From NCBI GenBank assembly GCA_917880885.1, contig OU862906.1:57268665-57332664 (forward strand): 64,000 nucleotides of DNA, read 5' to 3'. The position numbers and the translations under genes were made by a program. The notes beneath the pieces are model-generated. The model searched no databases and was not told the origin of the DNA. It saw nothing but the letters and a program-made list of their open reading frames with translations. Position 1 is the stretch's first letter, and each line of letters starts with the position of its first letter. The DNA is from Limnephilus marmoratus. Its lineage: Eukaryota > Arthropoda > Insecta > Trichoptera > Limnephilidae. Shown piece after piece: positions 22,161-32,667 of this stretch.

Positions 22161-22797
22161 TATGTTTTCATTTGCGAGCTACATCATTGATTCTTTAAAA
22201 AAAATTAATAATTCCTCGTCCTTTTTATATTCATTCCTCCAATTCAGCCAAAGAAATCACTACTTTTAAAACAAGACAAATGAAATTTGCTAGACGAAGA
22301 TATCCAATTCGTTTAAGATAAAAGAACTATCTGGTTTATACGCCCTGAAACAAAGCCTTTAAGTCCTTTACAAAAGATGAAATAAATTCAATTTAGATTT
22401 ATTTCAAAGAAAAAATCTTATACAAAGGCGGTTTCTTCTTGTAAATAAGTTAGGTATAAAGTAAAGGGGAAATAAATTGATGGAAATAATATTTTATTCG
22501 AATTAGATGTAGGCCATTATTTATTTAGTGATGTTGTTTTTGTAGTACATACGCAATGGTCACTTGATTATAATCATCAATTATTTATCATCTGTTTGAT
22601 ATAATGGTAAATGTTCTGATTAATAATATATGTTCAAGTTAACCTCTCGGTTTAAAGTAAAATTCCACAAAATTAAGCCACACTAAATATAAATAATTAA
22701 AATTAATAATTTCAGTGGTGTGTCTCTGTGTCTACATATAACTGGGGTTCAATAAAGACAAGCAATAAAGTAGGTTCCACTTTTTTTTAATTTATAA
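22161..22797. other. Non-coding AT-rich stretch
   Basis: No gene or element ends recognised. Confidence 0.5.
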
Positions 22798-23234
22798 TTT
22801 GGAGGCGGGAATGAGTACCGCCGAACCGGGAACCATTTATTGGATAACCAACATCACTGTCATAGGTCACCCCAAGTGGTTCGCTACTTTTGGTGCCCGG
22901 GTTCATGGGGTGAGTTTTGTCTGGGTCTTGGCAGCGGATGCGTCTTCCACCAGCTTCGTAGCAGGCTGGATCGGAAGGTACTAGTTGAGGGAGATCTCGT
23001 GATCTCTAAAACAGAAATCTTTTCGAACATCGCCTTGCACCACAGTCGGAGGAGTGAATTCAAATGTCCGTCACTCCTGGACGCACTGACCCCCAGATTC
23101 CTACCCACCCCTCATCCCTTATCCGTACCATAATTTCCTCAAATTCATTTTTTAAACTCCCTCCCCGAAGATGGCGTAGGCCCTGAGGGATAATATTTTC
23201 TTCAGGGCCTCCTGGGAGGAGCTACTGTAAAAAA
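22798..23234 (+). mobile_element. Repeat R1, near-complete copy
   Basis: The longest copy in the window. 5' end TTTGGAGGCGGGAATGAGTA, central AGGTCACCCCAAGTGGTTCGC and GGTGCCCGGGTTCATGGGG, then CGTCACTCCTGGACGCACTGACC, and the 3' end GGCCCTGAGGGATAAT...CAGGGCCTCCTGGGAGGAGCT. Overlapping open frames on both strands here (22799-23133) are products of the repeat, not genes. The A-rich end in other copies suggests LINE-mediated retroposition. No tRNA-like promoter was found. Confidence 0.8.
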
Positions 23235-23429
23235 TGTCTATATTTGAAATTTTGTATTTCTTTATTTTCAATTTTTGACAGATATCGTAATATACTAAGT
23301 TTTATAGCAGAATTCTTTGGAAGGGAAAATACTGATCGTATTTTGTAAGACTATACGTACTTTCAGCTGCACAAATCCTAAAATTATGATAATAATTTTT
23401 CAAATGCCTACTTTTATTTTTTTTTATTT

Positions 23430-23720
23430 TTGAAGTGAAACTTCTATAGCCCCACTATGTATTGGATTTCGGATGAAACGGAAATGACGATTACTGCACC
23501 TGTGACGCATCAACTGCGCTCATTGACTGCTTTAATTATGTCACTTTTAAAGGCCCCTATTTGTTGAGATATGAAACGGAAATTATGCTGGTCTTCGCTC
23601 ATTGGTCGCTTTGATTATGACCTCACTTTTCAAGTATTGGTTCAGATTGTTTTGGTAAAGTTTCGCTTCTACCGCGTGTACACTGTACTCGATTTATTTT
23701 TATTTTTTTTATATTTTTTT
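23430..23720 (+). repeat. Diverged R3-related repeat
   Basis: Shares GAAGTGAAACTTCTATAGC and GATGAAACGGAAATGACGA with R3 and has a second GAAACGGAAAT block plus GTTTCGCTTCTACCGCG. The latter recurs inverted near 26770. Relationship is by short blocks only. Confidence 0.4.
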
Positions 23721-23995
23721 TTTTATTTATGCGACTATATAATATAATTCTATTTACAAAATATAATGGTTATGTTAGGTAAAGATATTGTATTTCTCAA
23801 TCCTCCTCACTAGGGGTTCCTGTGCCAATGAGGACTAAAGTTACTTAATTATTGTTTATTTGTCTTCTATGTCATTTTTAGTGTCTTCATTAGGGTGTTT
23901 TCGTTGACCTCTTTTAAGCATATTTTTATTCTTGATCTGTATTCATAAATTTTTTTTATTAGTTTTATGTCTTGGGGAAGAATTTGGAGGTTAAA

Positions 23996-24360
23996 TTTAG
24001 CACTACACAGGAGGCCCTGTGAAAAATAATTCCCCTCAGGGCCTATGCACCTTTGGGGCTGCTGTGTGGAGTGTATTTTTAGGAAAGGAAGGAGAGGAAG
24101 TTCTGAGAAGGAAAAGGATATTAGGAGTGGGTAGGAATCTGGAGTTAGTGTGTCCAGGAGTGACGGACGGACGTGCGAATCCATCCAGCCCAATAAGGTG
24201 TAAGGCGGTGTTTTGAGAGAGTGTGGCTGGAAAAGTCAAAGGGACTCCCTCAACCTTTCTCTCCCGATCCGGCCTGTCATGCAGCTGGTGGCCAGACGCA
24301 TCCGCTGGCAAGACCCGGACAAACCTTACCCCATGAACCGGGGGCACCCCGGCTAATTCA
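23996..24360 (-). mobile_element. Repeat R1, near-complete inverted copy
   Basis: Reads as R1 on the minus strand, from the GTTCATGGGGTAAGGTTTGTC part (about 24340) to GGCCTCCTGTGTAGTGCTAA (about 24000). The first ~90 bases of the family are absent. The 111- and 108-residue minus frames over it are repeat translation, not genes. Confidence 0.8.
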
Positions 24361-25229
24361 CCACAATTCAATAATATTTCTCTTGAGTGAAATATTGTTG
24401 AAGAAATGTTTTTGGTTTGGTATTATAACTAAAGTTCGACATGAAGTCGCGAAAGCATTTATGTGCGTCCGTTCCGACAATTTATCTTCCGCGTACAAGT
24501 TTATCTTCACCAGACAATCCTATTTATCATAGTTTGTTCACCAATATATCTCTATATGAAACTTTTGCTTCACGTCTCAACAGATATAACCGTACCCCTT
24601 TGAACCCTAAGCCTTGTGTCTTACTTTACGAAAGTTTTATGAGGCTACATCATTTAGATTTTTACAAGATGAATATTATTATGAAAATATAAAGAGTGTT
24701 TTTTTGGAATTCATCTATAAACCGACGGTCAAAATGTATAATTTTATATGTAACTATAACAATGCTTCTTTTAACCGCATTTTATTTTCACTGAACCACG
24801 ATACGTTTCACAAAAAATAAAAGGTGTTTGAAATATGTGAACATTCATTATGATAAAATTTTTGCTACGAAACTTTTCATAACATCCATTTTTAAATGTC
24901 TGGCGGAATAAGTTATGAATGTTGTTCGTTATAAGCTATAATAAAATAAACACGCTTTTACCTTTTTAAAATGCTTAGGGCCTTTAGTAGTAAATAATGT
25001 ATTTTAAATTGTGTACATCTGATAAACATTAACAAACTTGTGGTAAATGGTTGTTTATCCGTCGTGTAACAACACATTTATTAGTAAGGGGGTTAAAGCC
25101 TAAAATAATTTCCTTCGCGTAATAATATCATAGTTCTTTTCTTTGTTAACTAAACTTCATTTGTATCTGCATCACAGCCAATTTTTATCCACACCTATTT
25201 TAATAAATGATTTCATTTTAATAAATAGA
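24361..25229. other. Non-coding stretch, unassigned open frames
   Basis: Two overlapping plus-strand frames (24441-24820) have protein-like composition (for example NRYNRTPLNPKPCVLLYESF) but no recognised domain or start context. They may be a decayed LINE tail. Not called. Confidence 0.35.
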
Positions 25230-25512
25230 TGAGGCAGGTATGGGTACCGCCGCCTCCGAAACCATTTATTGGATGACCATTATAGTCCCCATCATAGTCG
25301 CCTCAAAAGGTTCACTACATTTGGTGACTTAGCAGGGATGCCCGTGTTCACGGGTTGAGGTTTGTATAGATCTTAGCCCCGGATGATTTAGACACACTGA
25401 ACACCGGATTCCTCCCCATTCCAGAAGTTTGTCACCTTAAAAAGACCCTCCACACACCAATATCTTTTTTTAAGGATTTTTTCCTCAGGGCCTCCTGTAT
25501 GGAGCTAATGAA
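25230..25512 (+). mobile_element. Repeat R1, internally deleted copy
   Basis: 5' blocks (GAGGCAGGTATGGGTACCGCC, AACCATTTATTGGATGACCA) and 3' blocks (CTCAGGGCCTCCTGTATGGAGCTAATG) are present. About 150 central bases are missing. Confidence 0.75.
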
Positions 25513-26049
25513 AAATATATTTATTTCGATCCTGACATATCCCCCTCCCCCCCTTCTGAAATCTAGATTTCCAAAGATTTTTTTTTTTAATTTAATTCTA
25601 GTTAAAGTTCTCGTATCAATAATCCAGCGTGTCATTCATTTAACGAGCCAATATGTAGGCCCAGCTTAGTGAACTCAGATTGGAAACGAAATGAGAAAAT
25701 ACGACAGGCCATTTCCTCCTAAATAAGGCTTCTGTGCTTCCCTTCATCTAAGTTAACCCACATATAGGTAAATACGAAACCTAATAAATCCATAGCCAAT
25801 CATTCCTATTCTCAATAGAGACGACAAATTATTTTTGTGCCCAATTTCAAAGCAAATCTTTATATTGACTTTTTCCTTTCCTTTTCTTTATCACTCCTCA
25901 CTAGAACTTCTGCTCTGGGCGTATACAGTATAAATACATATCACCATCCGGTAAGAAACATTGGAAAACTGAAGAAACTGTTAATGCCATGAACTGTGGA
26001 ACTTCAAAAAATCCCGTTAATTGTTAACCCATGCTGACGGGGGCATTAT
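25513..26049. other. Non-coding stretch
   Basis: No gene recognised. A polypyrimidine block lies at about 25540-25555. Confidence 0.45.
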
Positions 26050-26545
26050 ACCCTGAATGGTGTGACTGAGGGAACTAAATACCTTGGACACATAATCACC
26101 AGAGTAATCTGATGGATGATGATGACATCGATAGGCAAAGAAGATATCTAAGCATAAAAGCATACATGCTCAGTAGAAGATTCCCCTTTTGCAGTACTGC
26201 TGTAAAAAGGACGCCCTTCCTTTCCTTTTACGCAACGCTGTGTACGTGCTCTCTAGGCAAACTACAAGAAGAGTAGTATAGGTCTTCGGGTTCAGTACAA
26301 CAACGTCTTCTGCATAATGTTTGGTCTCCCCAGATATTGCAGCGCTTCCCGGATGTTGACGGAGGGGCGAGCTCCAGGTTATGCAGCCCTTATTGGATCC
26401 AGGGTGGGAGGAATGAGGAAAAGGACAACCATTTCTGAACAACTGGAAACATTTTCGTCGAGGAAGCCCGCCTCAGTCCATCATCCAGCATTGATGCACA
26501 CTGGAGAAAAATACGGACTCCTAATGTGCTCATGGAATCCTAAAA
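26050..26545 (+). pseudogene. LINE RT C-terminal region, decayed
   Basis: Frames in order give GVTEGTKYLGHIIT (RT thumb border), then D-D-x-D-I-D-R-Q-R-R and AYMLSRRF, a CSLGK-like segment, and MFGLPRYCSASRMLTEGRAP. This order is the usual C-terminal half of an L2/CR1-type LINE protein. Multiple frameshifts and stops are present and the catalytic core is absent. Confidence 0.6.
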
Positions 26546-26734
26546 GTTTCGTATTTATACTACTATTATTACCTTATTATCTCTTTTGTTTCATATAGGT
26601 ACAATCATATCCACCTGCTGTTTCTTTTTTATTCTTTTGTGTGTATTCTTATGGAATGTGTGGGATTGCACTATCCTCCCCACATACTAGAATAAATATC
26701 TATTTTTATTATTAAAACCACAAACACTTAGAAT

Positions 26735-27187
26735 TTTTTTAAATCAGAGTGTGCAATGCACACGCGGTAGAAGCGAAACCTTCAGGAAACTAAAGAGTGA
26801 AGAGATTACCAAGCACTTTTTTTTATCAATGTAAAGGATGATTTTCCATATTTTTGTCGTCGAATTCCAGTGCACCTTTTCCTATACATTTAGTCATCTT
26901 ATTAGTATTTGTGTTTTCTTCTTCGGAGTCGCTTTCTTTTTTGTTTTTTTTTTACCTGTTCATTTTAGAGTGGTTGGATAAGTATTTATTATATAAAAAA
27001 AAAATATTTTTTTTGGATTCGTATGATTTGACCTTTGGTCCGCTAAATGTCTGACCGCTCAGGTTCGTTAGGCCCTTCGTAGAACTAGACCAAAGGAGGC
27101 TTGCGTGGGAACGTGGTTGTATTATGTTGTATATCGTATTATATTGGAACCGTGTACCAGTGAAATAAATAAATATTTTATTGCTAG
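26735..27187. other. Non-coding stretch with R3-related block
   Basis: CACACGCGGTAGAAGCGAAACC near 26760-26781 is the inverse of a block at about 23667-23690. The rest, including a low-complexity 66-codon frame at 26854-27054, is not interpretable. Confidence 0.35.
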
Positions 27188-27308
27188 CTCATTCTCTCGC
27201 AGACGAAATTCTATAGATGTATGAATGTGTTTGCCTCTTTTTAGTGTCGCTCGCTTCCGTTTCATCTAGTTTCAAATTACAACGGTGCTAAAGAAGTTTT
27301 CACTTCAG
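27188..27308 (-). repeat. Repeat R3 copy, inverted
   Basis: CTCATTCTCTCGCAGACG..., AGTGTCGC...TTCCGTTTCATC and ACGGTGCTAAAGAAGTTTTC are the inverse of 14230-14345 in the same order. Confidence 0.65.
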
Positions 27309-27840
27309 AAAATTACAAGATTTTAGAAAATATTCATTGGTTCTTTATCTTCTCTTTGGCCGCCTTCACAGATAGATATGACAATCTGTATCGTGAATTT
27401 CAAATTTAGCTCTCCCTTTGTCTTTGGTTTGATTTATTCCGAATTCAAAACTTTTATAAAATAAAAAATTAAAATAGTATCCCGCTTTACATAATGGGCG
27501 GATAAAGGCGAGCGTCTCAACTTATCTGAAGTTTACCAAAAAAACTGAATCCAATTATCGAAAGGAAAAGCGTATTCCTTCTAACAAATCATTCTCTAAC
27601 AATAATAATACAAGTCTACAAAAAAATAAAAATTGAGAGCTGTTTTGATTTTTGGGTGTGCTGAATCCGAAAATGACTTTCATTTTGTCACAGAACGTCA
27701 CGTTTTCTGACAATGTAGTTATCTATGTTGAACAAGTTATCATCTTAAAATAAAAAATAAAAGACAAAAAATTTTTTTTTTATTTATAATTGCTTAACAA
27801 AACTTTTTTTTTTAATCTAAAATACATTGATTAGTAAGCA
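27309..27840. other. Non-coding AT-rich stretch
   Basis: Nothing recognised. It includes the A/T-rich flank 3' of the protein fragment that follows. Confidence 0.5.
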
Positions 27841-28175
27841 CTAAACACATTTCTTTTTCCCAGTGAGACTCCTTTTGGTACATTTTCGCTTGTAGGAAGC
27901 ATCTGGAAGGCCTCTCTGACGCGTCCAACAGTAGTCTGCAATCATGGAGCTTCTCAATGATCTTCCCTGGTATCTTTTTTCCATCTTCTTAATATCTTGG
28001 TGAAATCGTTCATTTTGCTCTTCACTCACATATCCTAAATTTTCTGGATAGTAGTCGAGGTGGGAATGAAGAAAATGTTCTTTAAACTCATTAGGCAACC
28101 TAAAGCTTGAGATGCTTTTAACGATTTGTTTGTAGTTAGGGTCTTTGTTATTGCCTAAAAATTCAGATTAAACCT
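27841..28175 (-). pseudogene. C-terminal fragment of an uncharacterised multi-copy arthropod protein
   Basis: On the minus strand a frame open from about 28170 to the stop at 27841 holds FLGNNKDPNYKQIV, HFLHSHLDYYPENLGYVSEE, QNERFHQDIKKMEKRYQGR and ADYCW, ending in a Lys-rich tail. I recall this combination (HFLHSHLD...GERFHQDI...MEKRYQGKW...MLADYCW) as the conserved end of an uncharacterised protein found in many copies in arthropod genomes, probably transposon-derived. No activity is known to me. The fragment is truncated at its N terminus where repeat R4 begins. A weak start is not assigned because the frame extends upstream. Confidence 0.6.
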
Positions 28176-28880
28176 CCCCGATCCCTAGTTCCCCTCCCCC
28201 CCTCCCTCGATTCCCTACCCGAGTTCCCCTATCCCCTCCCGCACTCCATACATTAAGTCCCAGTACGTTCAGTCTTCACAGCTCGTGTGCCACCTATTGC
28301 AATTTTTTTTATTTATTTATTTTTTTTTTACAGTGAATACCGCACAAGAATCTCAACTGCTCCCGTCTGGAGCCAGTGAGACTATGGCATCCCCAATCGG
28401 GGTATGTTGTGAGGCTGAAGGTAGTGGGGAGGAAAAGGAGGTGGGGAAGTACCTGGCTATTCAGATCTGGTCACTAAACACGGCTAAAGCCATTTTCAAG
28501 CAACGTTTCAATTCTGAATGGTGGTCTTACACCAGGGCGATACTAATAGTATCTTCCACTCTGGAACATGCCGCAAATATACTATATATTATTTTTTTAA
28601 ATGAATTAATTGGGAAATAACACAAATTAATCAAATAAAATTTGTTTGCGCATGCCGGGTTCGAACCCGCGACCTCCGGAATGTGAGTCAAGAGTCTTAG
28701 CCACTGGACTACGCAGGTCGTCAAAAATATACAAATTTATTTATATATTTATACAAATTTCATAATGCCAGAGCTCACCAGTAGTTTTTATACAAACCTT
28801 GTCTTGATAATAACGAACACAAAAAAAGAATTATCCAATTTGGTGCAGTCTGCGATTCATTTTTATTTAATTAATTAATT
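28176..28880 (+). mobile_element. Repeat R4 split by a SINE
   Basis: Left part 28176-28320 (CCCTCCC-rich block, then TCCATACATTAAGTCCCAGTACG, CACAGCTCGTGTGCCACCTATTG) and right part 28723-28880 (ATACAAATTTCATAATGCCAGAGCTCACC..., AACGAACACAAAAAAAGAATT) are contiguous in the copy at 54272-54650. R4 is a class I recall seeing in insects, but I cannot name it. Confidence 0.7.
28321..28722 (-). mobile_element. SINE-A copy with the best tRNA-like head
   Basis: The head on the minus strand (28722 down to about 28645) carries A-box-like TAGTCCAGTGG and a perfect B box GGTTCGAACCC, giving a plausible cloverleaf. The body and tail follow to the T-rich end at 28321. It splits repeat R4, so it is younger than R4. 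Confidence 0.85.
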
Positions 28881-29387
28881 TTTCGTAATTTCATGATTCC
28901 AGAGTTCACTATTGTATACAGAAACCATCGCGGCCATGCACACATCAAATCCCCAAAGTTTCATCGCAATCGGATGAACGGTTTAGCAATGAAATGTTTA
29001 TTGCCAGAGCTTACTATTGTATATACTATCTATATCTGTATACCGTTTTGCAAAATAACCTGGCGTTCTGGAATTTGTGAGTATTTTTCTAGTTTTCAGA
29101 ACACCGAAATACATAGAAATCAGTTGAAAACATCCAGACAGCATTTTTGTTGTAGACCGGTGTAATCTAAATAAAGTTATCAGTTTTGCCGGAAAATCAA
29201 ATACTGCCAAAGAAACACATCATGGACACCCCGGAATTCTTTTTAAAAATCTGTATTTTCTGAACGTTTTGTGTTGATTTTACGTTATTGTAACAAACTT
29301 GGGTAGGTACTTAACAAATATTTTACAAATAGCAATAAAAAGGGTTTAGGGAACGGGGAACGGTATAGTAAAAGACAGTAATTAAAC
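28881..29387. other. Non-coding stretch, repeat-like
   Basis: Contains CAGAGTTCACTATTGTATACAGAAACCATCG and a partial echo (CAGAGCTTACTATTGTATATAC) 90 bases later. Possibly a further R4-type unit. No gene. Confidence 0.4.
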
Positions 29388-29683
29388 TGTAGCCAGGTAC
29401 TCGGAACTGTATTATTTCGGCTGACCACACCGCTGGGGTAGTGTACTTGTATTATCGCCGCTAGGCGGCGCGGGCCTCGCAACATTGACATTACTTGTAA
29501 TTTTGAAACTCTCACGACAGGACGCTTACAAATATTTGTATTCATTGTAAACTACCGTGCAATAAATTAACCAAGTTTATAACTACCTTCGTTGTTATTT
29601 AAAACCCGTGTATTTTGACGTAGTGCTAATGGAGTCAGATTATATCATCAATGGTAATATGTACAACTAAAGCAACACGTTAA
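29388..29683 (+). repeat. 5' LTR of the gypsy element
   Basis: Starts TGTAGCCAGGTACTCGG and ends near CAACACGTTAA. It carries an AATAAA signal near 29562. It matches 38159-38438 except for a handful of substitutions and one extra 15-base palindromic segment (around CGCCGCTAGGCGGCG). A 4-bp flank AAAC is shared with the far side, but the A run makes the exact end uncertain. Confidence 0.85.
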
Positions 29684-29686
29684 AAA

Positions 29687-29704
29687 TGGTGACCCCGACG
29701 TGAT
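29687..29704 (+). promoter_or_regulatory. Primer-binding site complementary to tRNA-Trp
   Basis: TGGTGACCCCGACGTGAT, three bases after the LTR, is the exact complement of the 3' 18 nucleotides (with CCA) of insect tRNA-Trp as I know it. Reverse transcription of the element would start here. Confidence 0.85.
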
Positions 29705-29728
29705 GGTATTTTAGGAACCACAAACACA

Positions 29729-30013
29729 TTGAAGCTGACATTCGTCTGGCCTAACATGGCAAAAGATATCAAAACTTTTGTCAAACATTGCATTGCTTGT
29801 CAGAAAGCCAAAATCTCAAGACATTCAGTTGCGCCAATGGCCTCGTATATACTACCTGAAGACCGATTCCGTAATGTACACATCGACCTGGTTGGACCCT
29901 TGCCCGCTTGCAGTGGTTATCAATATCTGCTAACGATGATCGACAGATTCACTCGCTGGCCAGAAGCAGTTCCTTTGAAGGATATGCAGCAGAGATTGTT
30001 GCTGCAGCCCTGA
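29729..30013 (+). pseudogene. Integrase N-terminal part (zinc finger end and first Asp)
   Basis: The frame shows FVWPNMAKDIKTF, then CIACQKAK, the Cys pair of the HHCC zinc-binding region. Next comes the first catalytic Asp in NVHIDLVGPLPACSG, then YLLTMIDRFTRWPEA. The His pair of the zinc region is missing, because the internal deletion joined the primer site to this point. A frameshift near 29985 takes the correct reading out of this frame shortly before the hAT insertion. Integrase would insert the cDNA into chromosomes. This copy is dead. Confidence 0.85.
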
Positions 30014-30309
30014 CAACCCACTGGCAAGGGCGTAGCTAGGATTTTGTTAAGGGGGGGGGCAGGTGTAGAAAATAATACCTACTGGGGGGGGGGGGGGGTG
30101 GCTAGAGAATTTCAAAAATAGGCTATTTTCAAAAAGACCACCAGGCACAAAATTCTCCGACATTCCACGGGAGCATAATATATAATTCAATATTTTTGTG
30201 GCAATATGTGACGGGGAGGAGCCACTAAGTAGTATCACCTCCCCGTCAGGTGGCACCCCGGGCGGTCTGCCCCCCCCCCCCCCCCCCCCCCCCTCGCTAA
30301 GCTACTGCG

Positions 30310-30965
30310 TTCAAACGGTTTTCAGTCATCGCTGGTCTCAGCCATGTTTTAACACGACGCAGTGTAGAAAGGACCTCTCTATGATACTTTTAGTGCAAGG
30401 TTGGTATTGCTTTTTTTGTTGCGGGGAAAAAATGTTCGCCTCCTTAAACACTTCAGTAAAATCTAGTTTTTCGAGATCTTTTCTGGTCATACCCTTGTTC
30501 TGCCATTTTTTATAACATAGTTCGACTTCTTGATTAAAATTAAGTAAATCGTAGTATAGGCAAAAACTTTAGGCTTTTAATTTAAAATCAATTAACGACG
30601 TATTCAACATTGTATTGTACAGGGATGTAACGACATTAATCCGAAAGTAGTCAAATTTTGGTTACCAAAACGCTGCTCCAATGCAGATATTAGGGAATCT
30701 AAATAAGGAATGATAATCGATCGCTTCCAAAAATCGCATGGAGTTTCAGCAAGGTAATTGGACCAATGTTGTTGGCAAGAGACAATGCGTGGGACTTGTA
30801 TATCTATTCCAAAGGCAGCTGCAGTTCTACTTGAAACATCTAAAATATTTTGTCTCTCTATGTCTACGTTGCTTCGATGATCATTTATAACAGAAATTAT
30901 ACCTTTAATATGACTCACACTTGCGTACATATTGATTGTTTTCGATTGTAAAGCATTGGCAATTT
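30310..30965 (-). pseudogene. hAT transposase C-terminal remnant (ZMYM1/Zaphod-like)
   Basis: The main open piece (30604-30965) begins right at the R1 insertion with ALQSKTINM, then contains RQNILDVSSRTAAAFGIDI, CDFWKRSIIIPYLD and SLISALEQRF. In shifted frames downstream (minus, about 30540-30310) come NFNQEVELCYKKWQ and a short STLRR...KTWLR-like stretch, the hAT dimerisation end. Across R1 the upstream side reads LEELIAN in the same frame, confirming that R1 split the gene. Catalytic residues of the N-terminal half are not present. Confidence 0.8.
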
Positions 30966-31298
30966 GGAAGGCAGGAATGGGTACCACCGACCCGGGAACC
31001 TTTATTGGATAACCAACACCTCTGCCATAGGTCACCCCAAGTGGTTCGCTACGTTTGGTGATTTAGCAGGGGTGCCCGGGTTCATAGGGTGAGGTTTGTT
31101 AAGGTCTTGGAGCGGATGACTAGGACACACTGAACCCCAGATTCCTACCCACCTCTTAAACCCTTTTCCTTCCCAGAACTCTCCTCTCCTTCCTTTCCTT
31201 AAACAACCTTCCACGCAGCATCCCCAAAGATGATATAGGCCCTGAGGGAAATTATTTCCCTCAGGGCCTCCTGTATGGAGCTCATATAAAAAAAAAAT
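30966..31298 (+). mobile_element. Repeat R1 inserted in the hAT transposase, with target duplication
   Basis: Starts TTGGAAGGCAGG and ends with a ten-A tail. ATTGGCAAT flanks it on both sides (about 30957-30965 and 31298-31307; the final A makes the boundary ambiguous). A-tail plus a 9-bp duplication means retroposition. Its 3' part has a perfect 15-bp inverted repeat with a 1-nt loop at 31238-31268 (GGCCCTGAGGGAAAT and its inverse). Confidence 0.85.
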
Positions 31299-31603
31299 TG
31301 GCAATAAGTTCCTCCAATATGCCTGTGTAATTGGCTTGGATTAATTATGAAAACTGATTTAATAACAGCGCAATGTAAGTGATAGGCACGTTTTCTTGAT
31401 AACAAAAAAGGTAATAATAAAAATTAAATTGATTCTCACAAACAATAGGCTACCGACGTAATCTTTACGGTTTGTGAGCATTCCTGCACCCCGTTCCATT
31501 CCTACCCGTACCTCGCTACGCCCTTGCCCACTGGATCGCCCGTCATGGTACCCCGGAAACCATAACAACGGATCAAGGACGTCAGTTTGAATCCCACCTC
31601 TTC

Positions 31604-32359
31604 ATGAAACTGACAGAAAAATTCGGTATCAAGCATGCTAGGACTACCGCCTATCATCCCCAGTCTAACGGCATGATAGAACATTGGCATCGTACCCTTA
31701 AAGCATCACTCATGGCTCAAGGCGACACGAACTGGTTAGAAAATCTCCCTTTAATACTCCTAGGTTTGAGATCAACTGTTCGTGAGGATCTGAAATATTT
31801 GCCTGCGGAACTCACCTACGGAAGAACTCTTAGACTGCCGTGTGATTTCTTCGCATCAACGCCAAAGGAAGAACCTGATACGTATGTTGGTTGCCTACAA
31901 AGGCGATTTGAAGACATCAAACCTGCACCTGCTACTGCCCATGGTACAAGAAAAATTTTCATTCATAAGGATTTACCCACTTCTTCACATGTATTTTTAC
32001 GTACAGACTCTGCACGTAAGCCATTACAGAACCTGTACGAAGGTCCCTATAAGGTTGAAGAACGCAACGATAAGACGTATATAATTAACGTAAAAGGGAA
32101 GCCTAAGCGTGTCTCGATGGACCGGCTAAAAACTGCGTTCATCCCTGCGGAAGAAGACGTACCATTACCATGTACCGTTCCCTGTACAAAAGTAGATGTT
32201 TCTATAAAAACTTCAAAACCTATCACAGAGACCAGCACTACGAGAAGAACAAGAACACAACGACTAAATCTGGCAGAAAAGTTCATTTCCCTGATAGATT
32301 TCAGTCCGGAATGCGTACGTAGAATTTTGGCAAGACTTTTTATCTCTATAGAATCTTGA
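31604..32359 (+). pseudogene. Integrase C-terminal part (Glu of DDE, GPY/F module)
   Basis: Just upstream of the listed start, and continuous across the hAT target site, is the second catalytic Asp (TTDQGRQF). The frame then has ARTTAYHPQSNGMIEHWHR with the catalytic Glu, PLILLGLRSTVRED, PAELTYGRTLRLP, and the GPY/F-type module GPYKVEERND...VSMDRLKTAF near residues 147-180. It ends at a natural-looking stop at 32357-32359. No chromodomain is seen. These features match Ty3/gypsy integrases of the CsRn1/412-Mdg1-like type. The Met at 31604 is internal to the domain. Confidence 0.9.
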
Positions 32360-32667
32360 TTTTAAATAATCTCAATTATTTTATTTATTTATTTATTTAT
32401 TTATTGAATTTCACGCCCGGCTGGGCTTTTACATGCATTTTTTTTTTTACAAAGAACATCTAAATTTAAATAAGCCTAACAAAATTTTAAAAAACAAAAA
32501 AACAAATACATAAACAAAACAAAAACAAAATCAAAATCATAACCAAATCTAAAACAAAAATACAATAAAAAACAAATTGAAATAAAAACAAAATACTCTA
32601 CCATGCAAGATGGAAAAAGATGTAGACTGAGAAAAGTAAAGTACACGTGAAATGATTCGAAGCAGAG

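Larger units (their letters stand above)
30025..31526 (-). mobile_element. hAT element with 8-bp target duplication, nested in integrase
   Basis: Ends are inverted: CAAGGGCGTAGC at 30025 and GCTACGCCCTTG ending at 31526. CCCACTGG flanks it on both sides (30017-30024 and 31527-31534), the 8-bp duplication typical of hAT. The TIR and the long G/C tracts near the left end fit the insect Zaphod-like groups that I recall. Transposase remnants run on the minus strand. The N-terminal half is missing, so this copy depends on others. An R1 copy sits inside at 30966-31298. Confidence 0.9.

Noticed and set aside
22799..24371. Several 60-111-codon open frames on both strands
   Set aside because: They lie in R1 copies and reflect the GC-rich repeat, with no conserved protein among copies.
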